Positions 35,649-45,121 of a stretch of 64,000 bases of DNA are shown here, one piece after another (the first letter of the stretch is position 1; every line of letters begins with the position of its first letter). The stretch covers positions 124,001 to 188,000 of the forward strand of contig NZ_JAQNCY010000004.1 in the NCBI RefSeq assembly GCF_028368855.1. Direction: 5' to 3'. The DNA comes from Leisingera sp. SS27. Its GTDB lineage: Bacteria > Pseudomonadota > Alphaproteobacteria > Rhodobacterales > Rhodobacteraceae. A program made the translations under genes and the position numbers. The notes beneath the pieces were generated by a model. The model worked only from the letters and a program-made list of their open reading frames with translations, searched no databases and was not told the origin of the DNA.

Positions 35649-36323
35649 ATGAAGATCATACTTTTTGGTGCCACCGGCGACGTAGGCAGCGCAGCATTGA
35701 AAGCCGCGGTATCCCGCGGCCACCACGTGACCGCGGTGGCGCGCCAACCGCAGGCACTGGCCGCCATCAGCCCGAATGTCACACCGCTTGCATTGGATCT
35801 GCTGAAAGACACTGACGCTGCGGCAGAGGCAGCCAAGGGGCATGACTGGGTGATCAGCGCCCTGCGCCCGCCCGCCGGCCATGAGGCGGACTTGGTACCG
35901 CTGACCCGCACCGCACTGGCTGCTGCACGGCGGGCTGCCCTTCCGGTGCTGATAACCGGCGGTGCGGCAACGCTGAAACTGGCAGACGGAAGCGGCCATA
36001 CGGTGCTGAGCGCACCCGGTTTCCTGCCTGGCGGTGTCCGCCCGATTGCCGAGGCCTGCGCGGAACAGGACGCACTGCTGGACGCTGAAACAGAGGCGCA
36101 ATGGACCTGCCTGCGCCCTCCTGCGATGCTGGCAGCGGGGCCGCAAACAGGCAGCTACCGCTTCGGCACCGATACGCTGGTCACGGATGCGGCAGGCAAC
36201 TCTCAGATTTCCTTCGCAGATTTCGGCGCGGCGCTGCTGGATCTGGTTGAGGCTTCGCGCGGCAGCCAGCGGAAACTGACAGTTGCCTGGCGCGCTCCCG
36301 TCCCGGCCCTGGCGGCCGGCTGA
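35649..36323 (+). CDS. NAD(P)-binding oxidoreductase (NmrA/SDR-a type)
   Basis: 224 residues. N-terminal dinucleotide motif MKIILFGATGDVGSAALKAAVSRGHHVTAVAR (G-x-x-G-x-x-G), later VISALRPPA, LITGGAATLKL and CLRPPAMLAAG. This is the atypical SDR family without a Tyr-x3-Lys active site, often NADPH-dependent reductases of quinones or sensors. GGAGA precedes ATG 35649. Its own promoter with twin operators suggests tight repression and induction by a small compound. Confidence 0.85.
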   Translation: MKIILFGATGDVGSAALKAAVSRGHHVTAVARQPQALAAISPNVTPLALDLLKDTDAAAEAAKGHDWVISALRPPAGHEADLVPLTRTALAAARRAALPVLITGGAATLKLADGSGHTVLSAPGFLPGGVRPIAEACAEQDALLDAETEAQWTCLRPPAMLAAGPQTGSYRFGTDTLVTDAAGNSQISFADFGAALLDLVEASRGSQRKLTVAWRAPVPALAAG

Positions 36324-36340
36324 TGCCCGGCCTTGAGCCG

Positions 36341-36406
36341 CGTTGGGCCAGGCAGCGCGCCAGGCGCGCTGCCGCGCCGCGCTTCTGCGCGGCGCCGGAC
36401 CCAAGG
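36341..36406. repeat. palindromic extragenic element, copy A
   Basis: Outer arms TTGGG (36343-36347) and CCCAA (36400-36404) enclose two adjoining hairpins: GGCAGCGCGCC-A-GGCGCGCTGCC (36351-36373) and GCGCCGCGC-TTCT-GCGCGGCGC (36374-36395). The first 33 bases match 28 of 33 in the element at 49701-49733, and one of the changed stem pairs is G-C here and C-G there. It lies between the oxidoreductase and pobA stops (convergent). Confidence 0.75.
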
Positions 36407-36490
36407 CTTAGCAGGGCATCTGCGATGCACTGCAAAGGCGCGGGAGACCCCGTTTTCCGGATATCAGACGCGGCTGAGATTGCGGCACAG

Positions 36491-37765
<1,275 letters not shown>

Positions 37766-37776
37766 TTATTTCGCAC

Positions 37777-38637
37777 ATGACCGCATCAGCACGCATCGAC
37801 AGCTACAACCTATTTGGCGAAACCGCCGAACTGCCCGATGTGCTTCACGTGGAGACAATTCGCGCCCGTTCTGAGCTGCATGATTGGAAACTGCGCCCCC
37901 ACCGGCACGCAAGGCTGCATCAGTTTCTGGTGCTGAACAGCGGGGAGGGGGTGGCAGATCTTGACGGAAACGGACATAACCTTACCCCGCCCTGCCTGAT
38001 CAACGTGCCCCGCGGCGTGGTGCATGGGTTCCGGTTTGGCAGCGGCACCGGCGGCTGGGTGATCTCCCTGGCCTCCGACTTGCTGGACCAAGACCTCGCA
38101 TCAGGCGCGGGGCTGCGGGCGCCATTGGAGTTACCTGCCGTCCTGCCGCTGCCCAAAGGTTTGCGGGAACTGGCTGAAAGGCTGTTCCGCGAATACCAAG
38201 CCAAGGCATTTGGCCGCGCGCAGATGCTGCGCGGGCTGGCGCTTTTGCTCACTGCTGAAGCCGCGCGCGCCATTGCAGCAGACCTGAACGCCGCGTCGCA
38301 GCCATCTGCAAGCCCCTTGTTTGCAAGGTTCGAGACCCTGTTGGAGCGCGATTTCCGCCTGCGCCGCCGGCTGACGGAGTATGCGGCTGAGCTGGCCGTT
38401 TCACCAACACACCTCAATCGCATCACCCATCAGGCCACCGGGCAGCCGGCCTCTGCCCTGGTCAGCGCCCGGATGCTGCGGGAGGCGCGGCGGCTGCTGA
38501 TCTACACCAACCTGACAGCCGCCCAGATTGCCTATGAGCTGGGTTTCAACGATCCGGCCCATTTCAGCCGGGTCTTTGCCAAAGGCACCGGAATGCCGCC
38601 ACGGAAATTCCGGCAGCAGCTTGCCGGAACGGGCTGA
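37777..38637 (+). CDS. AraC-family regulator, probable activator of pobA
   Basis: 286 residues. An N-terminal cupin-like effector domain (LRPHRHARLHQFLVLNSGEGVADLDGNGHNLTPPCLINVPRGVVHGFRF) is followed by a C-terminal double helix-turn-helix (LTEYAAELAVSPTHLNRITHQATGQPASALVSARMLREARRLLIYTNLTAAQIAYELGFNDPAHFSRVFAKGTGMPPRKFRQQ). The layout and the position divergent from pobA match PobR regulators of the AraC type, which activate with 4-hydroxybenzoate. ATG 37777 is used; a TTG 15 bp upstream is possible. Confidence 0.9.
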   Translation: MTASARIDSYNLFGETAELPDVLHVETIRARSELHDWKLRPHRHARLHQFLVLNSGEGVADLDGNGHNLTPPCLINVPRGVVHGFRFGSGTGGWVISLASDLLDQDLASGAGLRAPLELPAVLPLPKGLRELAERLFREYQAKAFGRAQMLRGLALLLTAEAARAIAADLNAASQPSASPLFARFETLLERDFRLRRRLTEYAAELAVSPTHLNRITHQATGQPASALVSARMLREARRLLIYTNLTAAQIAYELGFNDPAHFSRVFAKGTGMPPRKFRQQLAGTG

Positions 38638-38682
38638 GCCGCCGCAGACTGTTCTTGCCGGACAGCGAAAGGGAGAAGGCAA

Positions 38683-39780
38683 ATGCTGCAGGGGATCCGC
38701 ATCCTGGAAGTTGAGGGGCTCGGTCCCGGCCCCTTTGCAGCGATGACGCTGGCGGACCTCGGGGCAGAGGTGATCTGCGTGCACCGGCCGTACACCACCC
38801 GTGCACCGGGCAGTGCACCTGGAATGCCGGAGCACTCTTTGCTGGACCGCGGCAAACGGTCGGTCACACTGGACCTGAAGGAGTCAGGCGACGCCGAAAC
38901 CTTCCTGAAACTTGCCGAAACCGCACATGGACTGATCGAGGGGTTCCGCCCAGGCGTGATGGAGAGGCTGGGCCTGGGGCCGGAGCAGTGCCATGCGATG
39001 AACCCAGGCCTGGTCTATGGCCGCATGACCGGCTGGGGCCAGGACAGCCCGCTGGCCCATACGGCGGGCCATGACCTCAATTACATCTCGCTGTCGGGTG
39101 CGTTGTGGTACGCCTCCAGCCCTCGTGACGCACCGCTGACACCCGCCACGCTGGTCGGCGACATCGGCGGTGGGGCGATGTATCTGGTGGCGGGGATGCT
39201 GGCGGGCATTCTGAAGGCCAAGGCCACCGGCGAGGGCTGCGTGGTGGATGCCGCGATCTATGACGGATCGGCCCATATGATGAACCTCCTGATGAGCATC
39301 CGGCAGGCTGGAAACTTTGGCGTCACACGTGGAGCAAATCTGCTCGACGGGCCGCATTGGAGCCGTACCTATGCCTGCGCCGGTGGCGGCTATGTCTCTG
39401 TCCAATGCCTGGAGCCGAAGTTTTATGCGCAGTTTCTGGAGAAACTTGGGCTGTCAGAGGATCCGGAGTTTCAGCGGCAGTTCGACAAGGCGCTTTGGCC
39501 TGCACTCACTGGCCGCCTTGCCGGGATCTTTGCCGGCCAGCCGCGCGATCATTGGGCGGCGCTGTTCGGGGGATCAGATGCCTGCGTGGCGCCGGTGCTG
39601 AACCCGGAGGAGGCAATGGCGCATCCAATGAATGCGCGCCGTGCCTGGATAGAGGCAGAAGGCGTCTTACAAGCCGCCCCTGCCCCGCGGTTCTCAGGGC
39701 AGCCGGAGTGGACGCCTCCGGAGATCCCCCGGCGCGGCCAGCACACGGAAGAAATCCTGGCAGAACTGAACCAGAAGTAG
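38683..39780 (+). CDS. CaiB/BaiF CoA-transferase family protein, alpha-methylacyl-CoA racemase-like
   Basis: 365 residues. N-terminal GIRILEVEGLGPGPFAAMTLADLGAEVICVHRP; RGKRSVTLDLK; MTGWGQDSPLAHTAGHDLNYISLSGAL with the His and Asp of the racemase active site; and GEGCVVDAAIYDGSAHM. The GHDLNYI motif points to alpha-methylacyl-CoA racemase rather than a plain CoA transferase. It interconverts 2-methylacyl-CoA epimers, used in degradation of branched chains. The gene follows the AraC regulator by 45 bp on the same strand, possibly in one transcript. Confidence 0.88.
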   Translation: MLQGIRILEVEGLGPGPFAAMTLADLGAEVICVHRPYTTRAPGSAPGMPEHSLLDRGKRSVTLDLKESGDAETFLKLAETAHGLIEGFRPGVMERLGLGPEQCHAMNPGLVYGRMTGWGQDSPLAHTAGHDLNYISLSGALWYASSPRDAPLTPATLVGDIGGGAMYLVAGMLAGILKAKATGEGCVVDAAIYDGSAHMMNLLMSIRQAGNFGVTRGANLLDGPHWSRTYACAGGGYVSVQCLEPKFYAQFLEKLGLSEDPEFQRQFDKALWPALTGRLAGIFAGQPRDHWAALFGGSDACVAPVLNPEEAMAHPMNARRAWIEAEGVLQAAPAPRFSGQPEWTPPEIPRRGQHTEEILAELNQK

Positions 39781-39782
39781 GA

Positions 39783-39950
39783 TCAGTCCTCTTTCTTGGT
39801 TTTTTCCGCCGCGGCCTTCATCCGCTTGAGCAGTTCGGTCTTATCCGCCTGCTTGCCAAAAGGGTTCTTCTTGGTGCCCTTGGCATTATGTTCCGCGTGG
39901 CGGGGCTTGTTGCTGCCCATGCGGGCGCCGCCCATTCTGCTGTAGTCCAT
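39783..39950 (-). CDS. 55-residue basic protein
   Basis: ATG 39950 with AGAGGT upstream gives MDYSRMGGARMGSNKPRHAEHNAKGTKKNPFG followed by KQADKTELLKRMKAAAEKTKKED. It is highly charged, Lys-rich and without hydrophobic segments, so probably disordered and perhaps nucleic-acid-binding. A good ribosome-binding site and consistent codon use make it plausible as a gene; homologues in Roseobacters are recalled but have no function. It ends 2 bp from the CoA-transferase stop (convergent). Confidence 0.65.
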   Translation of the reverse strand: MDYSRMGGARMGSNKPRHAEHNAKGTKKNPFGKQADKTELLKRMKAAAEKTKKED

Positions 39951-39974
39951 CGTAAGACCTCTGAATGTATCCGA

Positions 39975-39996
39975 AGATGCGGCTATTGCCGCATCT
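39975..39996 (-). terminator. hairpin after hemE
   Basis: Perfect 9-bp stem AGATGCGGC / GCCGCATCT with a TATT loop, 18 bp beyond the hemE stop on the minus strand and before the small gene. The T-run is weak (TCTTCGG). Confidence 0.5.
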
Positions 39997-40013
39997 TTCA
40001 GGCTAACACAAGA

Positions 40014-41048
40014 TCAGCCGCCCCGGACGGTGTCGATCATCAATTGCACATTGCCGGGGTCCGCGTCCGGCGTGATGCCGTGGCCCAGGTTGAAGATATG
40101 CGGGCCGTTCCTGAACGCCTCGACAATGCGGCGGGTGTCATCGACCAGCTCCTGCCCGCCGGTCACCATGTGGCGGGAGGCCAGATTGCCCTGCACGCAG
40201 CCGTCCACCTGCACATTGGCCGCCGCCCAGGCCGGATCGACGGAGTTGTCCAGCGCCACGCAGTCCACACCGGTCGCCTTGGCAAAGCCGACGTATTTCT
40301 CGCCCGCCTCGCGCGGGAAACCGATGACGGGGATGCCCGGGTGGCGCTCCTTCAGCGCCGCGGTGATCTGGCGGCAGGGTTCCAGCGCGTATTTCTGGAA
40401 CGCTTCACCCTTCAGCGAACCGGCCCAGCTGTCGAAGATCTTGACGACTTCGGCGCCGGCCTCGATCTGCTTGGAAAGATAGTCGATGGTTGCCTCGGTG
40501 ATCCGCGCCAGCAGCGCCTCGAACAGGGCGGTGTTTTCTTCGCGAAGGGCGTGCGCAGGCCCTTGGTCCGGGGTGCCGCGGCCTGCGATCATGTAGGTTG
40601 CCACGGTCCAGGGCGCACCGGCAAAGCCGATCAGCGTGGTCTCAGGCGGCAGCTCGCGCGACAGGATTCGGACGGTTTCATAGATCGGGTTCAGCGTCTC
40701 GTGAATGTCGCTTGCCGGGCCCAGCTTTGCAAAATCCGCCTCGGTGGTGATGGTCGACAGCCGCGGGCCTTCGCCGGTCACGAACCACAGGTCGGCGCCC
40801 AGCGCCTGCGGCACCAGCAGGATATCGGCAAACAGGATTGCGGCATCAAAGCCGTAGCGGCGGATCGGCTGCAGCGTCACCTCGGCGGCCAGATCGGAAT
40901 TGTAGCAAAGCGACAGGAAATCCCCGGCCTCGGCCCGCGTCGCGCGGTATTCCGGCAGGTAGCGGCCCGCCTGGCGCATCATCCAGATCGGCGGCACATC
41001 CTGTTTTTCACCCGCCAATGCGCGCAGCAGCTTCTTTTGTCCGGCCAT
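40014..41048 (-). CDS. hemE: uroporphyrinogen decarboxylase
   Basis: 344 residues. Signature segments: [90 protein letters not shown]. It removes the four acetate carboxyls of uroporphyrinogen III to give coproporphyrinogen III. ATG 41048 is preceded by GAGGAAAATC; an in-frame ATG 18 bp upstream is possible. It is divergent from hemC over 186 bp. Confidence 0.97.
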   Translation of the reverse strand: MAGQKKLLRALAGEKQDVPPIWMMRQAGRYLPEYRATRAEAGDFLSLCYNSDLAAEVTLQPIRRYGFDAAILFADILLVPQALGADLWFVTGEGPRLSTITTEADFAKLGPASDIHETLNPIYETVRILSRELPPETTLIGFAGAPWTVATYMIAGRGTPDQGPAHALREENTALFEALLARITEATIDYLSKQIEAGAEVVKIFDSWAGSLKGEAFQKYALEPCRQITAALKERHPGIPVIGFPREAGEKYVGFAKATGVDCVALDNSVDPAWAAANVQVDGCVQGNLASRHMVTGGQELVDDTRRIVEAFRNGPHIFNLGHGITPDADPGNVQLMIDTVRGG

Positions 41049-41234
41049 GATTTTCCTCGCTATCATTCGCCCACGTAGGTCGCCCTCTGAGGTCACGCCT
41101 GCGAGGGCGAATGTCAAGGGCAGGGGCGATCTGCCGCGCCGGGGCTTTGCGCGCCTTGTCCTATATCAAAGCCTGTGAGCGGCGCCCGTGGAACATGCGC
41201 AAAAACCGGTTTCCACCGGCACGCAATCTGATTT

Positions 41235-42206
41235 ATGGCTTCTTCCATGACACTGTCCCTGCCCTCCCCCGCTTCGCCCCTGAAAATCGGCACCCGCGGA
41301 TCGCCGCTGGCGCTGGCCCAGGCGTATGAAACCCGTTCCCGCCTCGCCGATGCCTTCGACCTGCCGCCCGAGGCGTTCGAGATCGTGGTGATCAAAACCA
41401 CCGGCGACAATCAGGCGCTGATCGCGGCGGACAAGCCGCTGAAGGAATTGGGTGGCAAGGGGCTGTTCACCAAGGAGATCGAGGAGGACCTGCTGTCGGG
41501 CGCGATCGACATTGCGGTGCATTCGATGAAGGACATGCCGGTTCTGCAGCCGGAGGGGCTGGCGCTGGATACCTACTTGCCGCGCGAGGACGTGCGGGAT
41601 GCGTTTATTTCACCGTCGCTGACATCGCTGCATGATCTGGCCGAGGGCGCGGTGGTCGGCACCTCCTCGCTGCGCCGCCGGGCACAGTTGCTCAATCGCC
41701 GCCCGGATCTGAAGGTGGTTGAGTTCCGCGGCAACGTTCAAACCCGCCTGCGCAAACTCTCCGAGGGCGTCGCCGAGTGCACCTTCCTGGCAATGGCCGG
41801 CCTCAACCGTCTGGCAATGGACGATGTGCCTGCCACAGCGATTGAGACCTCTGACATGCTGCCCGCGGTGGCGCAGGGCGCGATCGGCATCGAGCGGCGC
41901 GCCGGTGACAGCCGCGCAGGCGACATGCTGGCGGCGATCCATGACCATGAGACCGGCCAGCGGCTGGCGGCGGAGCGCGCCTTCCTGGCCGCGCTCGACG
42001 GCTCCTGCGAGACGCCGATTGCGGGGCTTGCGGAACTGGACGGCACCACCCTGCGCCTGCGCGGTGAGGTGCTGCGCCCGGATGGCTCGGAAGCGATCAA
42101 TGACGACCAGACCTGCCCGGTCGAAGACGGCGCGCAGCTGGGCCGGGAGATGGCGGCCAAGCTGCTGGAGAAGGCCGGTAAAGGCTTCTTTGATTGGAGA
42201 GCCTGA
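41235..42206 (+). CDS. hemC: hydroxymethylbilane synthase (porphobilinogen deaminase)
   Basis: 323 residues. KIGTRGSPLALAQA, IKTTGD, GKGLFTKEIEEDLLSGAIDIAVHSMKDMP, VGTSSLRRRAQLL, and the cofactor Cys in LDGSCETPIAG, which carries the dipyrromethane. It polymerises four porphobilinogens to hydroxymethylbilane in tetrapyrrole synthesis. ATG 41235 and an in-frame ATG 12 bp later are both possible. Confidence 0.97.
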   Translation: MASSMTLSLPSPASPLKIGTRGSPLALAQAYETRSRLADAFDLPPEAFEIVVIKTTGDNQALIAADKPLKELGGKGLFTKEIEEDLLSGAIDIAVHSMKDMPVLQPEGLALDTYLPREDVRDAFISPSLTSLHDLAEGAVVGTSSLRRRAQLLNRRPDLKVVEFRGNVQTRLRKLSEGVAECTFLAMAGLNRLAMDDVPATAIETSDMLPAVAQGAIGIERRAGDSRAGDMLAAIHDHETGQRLAAERAFLAALDGSCETPIAGLAELDGTTLRLRGEVLRPDGSEAINDDQTCPVEDGAQLGREMAAKLLEKAGKGFFDWRA

Positions 42207-42323
42207 GCGAGGCTCTGCCTCGCGCTCCGGGATAATTAAGGCCAGATGAAATAAGGATCCATTCTTCATCTGGCTGAAAATATCCTGGGGGTGAGCGCCA
42301 ATGGCGCGAGGGGGCAATGCCCA
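42207..42323. repeat. multi-hairpin extragenic region after hemC
   Basis: Between convergent hemC and the lysozyme gene: GCGAGG/CCTCGC (42207-42223, just after the stop); GCCAGATGAA (42241-42250) / TTCATCTGGC (42265-42274), a perfect 10-bp repeat; GCGCC-AAT-GGCGC (42295-42307) between G-runs (TGGGGGTGAGC and GAGGGGGC). From memory the phrase ending in AAATATCC-GGGGG plus a short hairpin plus GGGGGC recurs downstream of genes in Rhodobacterales genomes. It may act in transcript ends. Confidence 0.55.
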
Positions 42324-42333
42324 CTGCTTGGCT

Positions 42334-43149
42334 TTAGATCTGCCCGGACCACCTCAGCCAGCTTTCCGGGCTGCCGCGGAAGGTGTTGAGATCGACGTCG
42401 CCCGCCACCCCTGGCACCTCACCGGTGCCGGAATACTGCCAGAAGCTCCAAGCCTTGCCCGGGTAGACCTTTTGCGGATGGCCCGCGACGGAGCGCAGCC
42501 AGAATTCGGTGCCGCCTAGGCGTCCGATGCCGGTGTCGCGGTAGAAATCCACTGTTGTATAAACCACCGGGCGCTTGCCGTAGTGGCGTTCAAGGATGTT
42601 CAGGAACTTGCGCGCCTCGGCCCGGACCGTGGCACCGTCAGGCCGCGTGCGGCAGGTGCGGGAGCGGTGGTTCCATTCCATGTCCAGCACCGGCGGCAGC
42701 GCGTTTGCGTCCTTTGGCACGTTGCGGATGAACCAGCGCGCCTGTTCTGCTGCGGGGCGGCAGAAGTAGTAGTAGTGATAGGCGCCGCGTTTCATGCCAG
42801 CCGCGCGGGCACCACGCCAGTTGTCGCGGAACCTGGCATCAATGTGATCGCCGCCTTCGGTCGCCTTGATATAGGCGAAGGACACGCCGGAGCGGCGCAC
42901 AGTGCGCCAGTCTATGTCACCCTGATAGCGCGAGACGTCGATGCCGTGCACCGGGTAGGACCAGGGTTTGCGCCCCTCCCAGTCATGCGGGTCGCGGTCG
43001 CCGAAGCGGGGATAGGTCGAAAGCCCGGCCAGCCGCGCATTGGCGGGTTCGGTGCGGGTGACTGCCGTCGCGCCGGCTTCCCTTTCCGGCGGCCTGCCGC
43101 ATCCCGCTGCCAACGCCAGTGCCAATGCCCCAAGAACCAGTCTGCGCAT
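42334..43149 (-). CDS. lipoprotein of glycoside hydrolase family 25 (lysozyme)
   Basis: 271 residues. The lipobox LAAGC (Cys17) follows a short basic-hydrophobic leader, so it is predicted to be lipidated. The GH25 domain begins at VHGIDVSRYQGDIDW (catalytic Asp), with SFAYIKATEGGDHIDARFRDNWRGARAAGMKRGAYHYYYF, PPVLDMEWN (second acidic pair), and WSFWQYSGTGEVPGVAGDVDLNTFRG at the end. It cleaves the N-acetylmuramic-N-acetylglucosamine bond of peptidoglycan. It sits inside a haem gene cluster without an evident link. Confidence 0.92.
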   Translation of the reverse strand: MRRLVLGALALALAAGCGRPPEREAGATAVTRTEPANARLAGLSTYPRFGDRDPHDWEGRKPWSYPVHGIDVSRYQGDIDWRTVRRSGVSFAYIKATEGGDHIDARFRDNWRGARAAGMKRGAYHYYYFCRPAAEQARWFIRNVPKDANALPPVLDMEWNHRSRTCRTRPDGATVRAEARKFLNILERHYGKRPVVYTTVDFYRDTGIGRLGGTEFWLRSVAGHPQKVYPGKAWSFWQYSGTGEVPGVAGDVDLNTFRGSPESWLRWSGQI

Positions 43150-43273
43150 GTGATGTGCTCCCTGCCTCGCTTCGTTACAACTGCTCTTTTCTTTGCCTGT
43201 TGAGTTTCATCTTAGCGCAGGGCAGCGCAAAGTCGCGCCCCAAAGGGCGCAGATCAGCGTAAATCCGCCGCAA

Positions 43274-43302
43274 GAAAAAACGCGCCGCTTTGGGGCGGCG
43301 CG
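43274..43302 (-). terminator. rho-independent terminator of hemF
   Basis: On the minus strand, CGCGCCGC-CCCAAA-GCGGCGCG is followed by TTTTTTC (bases 43281-43302 and 43275-43280), 23 bp after the hemF stop. A textbook intrinsic terminator. Confidence 0.9.
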
Positions 43303-43324
43303 CTGCTGTTTCAGAAAGGGCGGG

Positions 43325-44218
43325 TCAGACCCATTTGGCCAGGGGCGGCAGGCTCATCAGCACCGCATTTGCATCATGGCCGGTTTCCAGCCCGAACTTG
43401 GTGCCGCGGTCGTAGACCAGATTGTATTCCGCATAGAGGCCGCGGTGGATCAGTTGGGCGTCCTTGTCCGCCTCGTCAAATTCCTGCACCCGGCGCTTTT
43501 CGACGAGCGGCACGAAGGCCGGCAGGAAGGCGCGGCCGATGTCCCGGGTCAGGGCAAAATCCGCAGCCCAATCGCCGGAGTTCTGGTCGTCCATGAAGAT
43601 GCCGCCAACGCCGCGGGCGCGCTTACGGTGGGGGATGTAGAAATACTCATCCGCCCATTCCTTGAGCCGCGGGTACTGGTCTGCCCCGTGCGGGTCCAGG
43701 TGCTGCTTTTGCGTCGCGTGGAAATGCGCGGTGTCCTCATCGTATTCGATGCAGGGGTTGAGGTCCGAGCCGCCACCGAACCACCAGGCGTGCGGGGTCC
43801 AGAACATGCGGGTGTTCATGTGCACGGCGGGCACATGCGGGTTGCGCATATGGGCAACCAGCGAAATGCCGGAGGCCCAAAAGCGCGGATCATCCTTCAT
43901 CCCGGGAATGCCCTTGCGCGCCGCCATCGCGGCCTGCGCGCGTTCGCCCAGGGTGCCGTAGACCTCGGAAATGTTGACGCCGACCTTCTCGAAAACCCGG
44001 CCGCCGCGCATCACGCTCATCAGCCCGCCGCCCGCATCGGAACCGTCGTCCGAGGTGCGCTTGGTTTCGGTCACGTCAAACCGGCCCGGGTCCATTTCCG
44101 CAAACGGACCCTCGTCATGGCTGTCCTCCAGCGCCTCAAAGGCCGCAACGATCTGGTCGCGCAATTCCCGGAACCAGGCAGCCGCCCGGGTTTTTTCTTC
44201 TTTCATTTCAGCAGTCAA
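43325..44218 (-). CDS. hemF: oxygen-dependent coproporphyrinogen-III oxidase
   Basis: 297 residues. Key segments: GGGLMSVMRGGRVFEKVGVNISEVYG, VHMNTRMFWTPHAWWFGGGSDLNPCIEYDEDTAHFHATQK, KWADEYFYIPHRKRARGVGGIFMDD-like stretch, and YAEYNLVYDRGTKFGL. It converts coproporphyrinogen III to protoporphyrinogen IX with O2. With hemE and hemC nearby it makes a small haem cluster. The terminator downstream and a preceding SDR gene 12 bp upstream suggest that the SDR and hemF share a transcript. Confidence 0.96.
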   Translation of the reverse strand: MTAEMKEEKTRAAAWFRELRDQIVAAFEALEDSHDEGPFAEMDPGRFDVTETKRTSDDGSDAGGGLMSVMRGGRVFEKVGVNISEVYGTLGERAQAAMAARKGIPGMKDDPRFWASGISLVAHMRNPHVPAVHMNTRMFWTPHAWWFGGGSDLNPCIEYDEDTAHFHATQKQHLDPHGADQYPRLKEWADEYFYIPHRKRARGVGGIFMDDQNSGDWAADFALTRDIGRAFLPAFVPLVEKRRVQEFDEADKDAQLIHRGLYAEYNLVYDRGTKFGLETGHDANAVLMSLPPLAKWV

Positions 44219-44230
44219 TGGTCAGTCCAA

Positions 44231-45037
44231 TCAGTGCATCGGTGCGGAGACCGGATCCAGCAGGGTGCGGCCGCCATCCAGCGTGAGCACCTGCCCGGTC
44301 ATGAACCCTGAGGCGTCAGAAGCCAGATACTGGGCCGTCTCTGTCAGTTCCGTCGGAGAGGCCACCCGGCCCAGCGGCGTGTGCGCCTCGATGTCCTGGC
44401 GGAAGCTGCGGTTTTCCCTGAGGGTTTCCTGCATTGAGGCGCTCATCACCGATCCGAAGGCAATCGAATTGACCCGGATCCGGTGCGGCGCCAGCGCCAC
44501 TGCCAAGGATCGCGTGACCTGGTCCAGCGCGGCAGAGGCCACCGAATAGGCCATCAGTTCCGGGTGGGTGCGGCGGGCCGCAATCGATGACAGGTTGATG
44601 ATGGTGCCAAGCGGGCTGTCGCTGTCCTCACGCTCTTCGCCCCGCTTGATCATCCGCTTGGCAACCTGCTGGGACAAGCGCACCGACGGCAGCAGGCTTT
44701 GGTTCAGGAGCTGATCCAGAGTCTCGTCCTGAGGGTCCAATGCGTCGGTCGCCACCACCTGCCGCGCGCCGTTGACCAGAATGTCGATATCGTCAAAGGC
44801 ATCGATGGTGGCCGACAGCAGGTTGGCAATGGTCAGCCGCTCGCGCAGATCGCCTGCGAAATAGCGGATATTGCTTTCGTCGGCCTGCTCTCCCAGCTCA
44901 TCAACCAGCTGGGCTTCGTGCATGTCGGCAAACATCACATTGGCGCCGGCATCGGCGAACTGCTTGCCGATCGCCAGTCCGATGCCGCTGGCGGCGCCGG
45001 TTACGATGGCAGTCTTTCCGGAAATGGAAAAGGACAT
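44231..45037 (-). CDS. SDR family oxidoreductase
   Basis: 268 residues. NAD(P) motif VTGAASGIGLAIG, VNGARQVVATD (in place of the usual NNAG), INLSSIAARRTHPELMAYSVASAALDQVTR carrying the Ser and a Tyr-x3-Ser variant: the usual YxxxK reads YSVAS, so the catalytic Lys is replaced by Ser. C-terminal MTGQVLTLDGGRTL. Substrate unknown; a catalytically altered SDR is possible. It lies 12 bp upstream of hemF. Confidence 0.85.
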   Translation of the reverse strand: MSFSISGKTAIVTGAASGIGLAIGKQFADAGANVMFADMHEAQLVDELGEQADESNIRYFAGDLRERLTIANLLSATIDAFDDIDILVNGARQVVATDALDPQDETLDQLLNQSLLPSVRLSQQVAKRMIKRGEEREDSDSPLGTIINLSSIAARRTHPELMAYSVASAALDQVTRSLAVALAPHRIRVNSIAFGSVMSASMQETLRENRSFRQDIEAHTPLGRVASPTELTETAQYLASDASGFMTGQVLTLDGGRTLLDPVSAPMH

Positions 45038-45121
45038 GAAAGGGTGCTCCGCTATGGCATTTGGCCCGCACGTTAGACCGCGCCTGCCGGTTTGGAAACC
45101 GCCATTGCGCCGCGCGCGCGG

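Noticed and set aside
39357-41078. 573-codon plus-strand frame over the CoA-transferase end and hemE
   Set aside because: It is antisense to hemE and in another frame of the CoA transferase; no domain is seen.
40014-41234. Possible replication origin, since hemE flanks oriC in Caulobacter and some other Alphaproteobacteria
   Set aside because: The hemE-hemC gap is only 186 bp, not AT-rich and without clear DnaA boxes; dnaA and other origin genes are absent.
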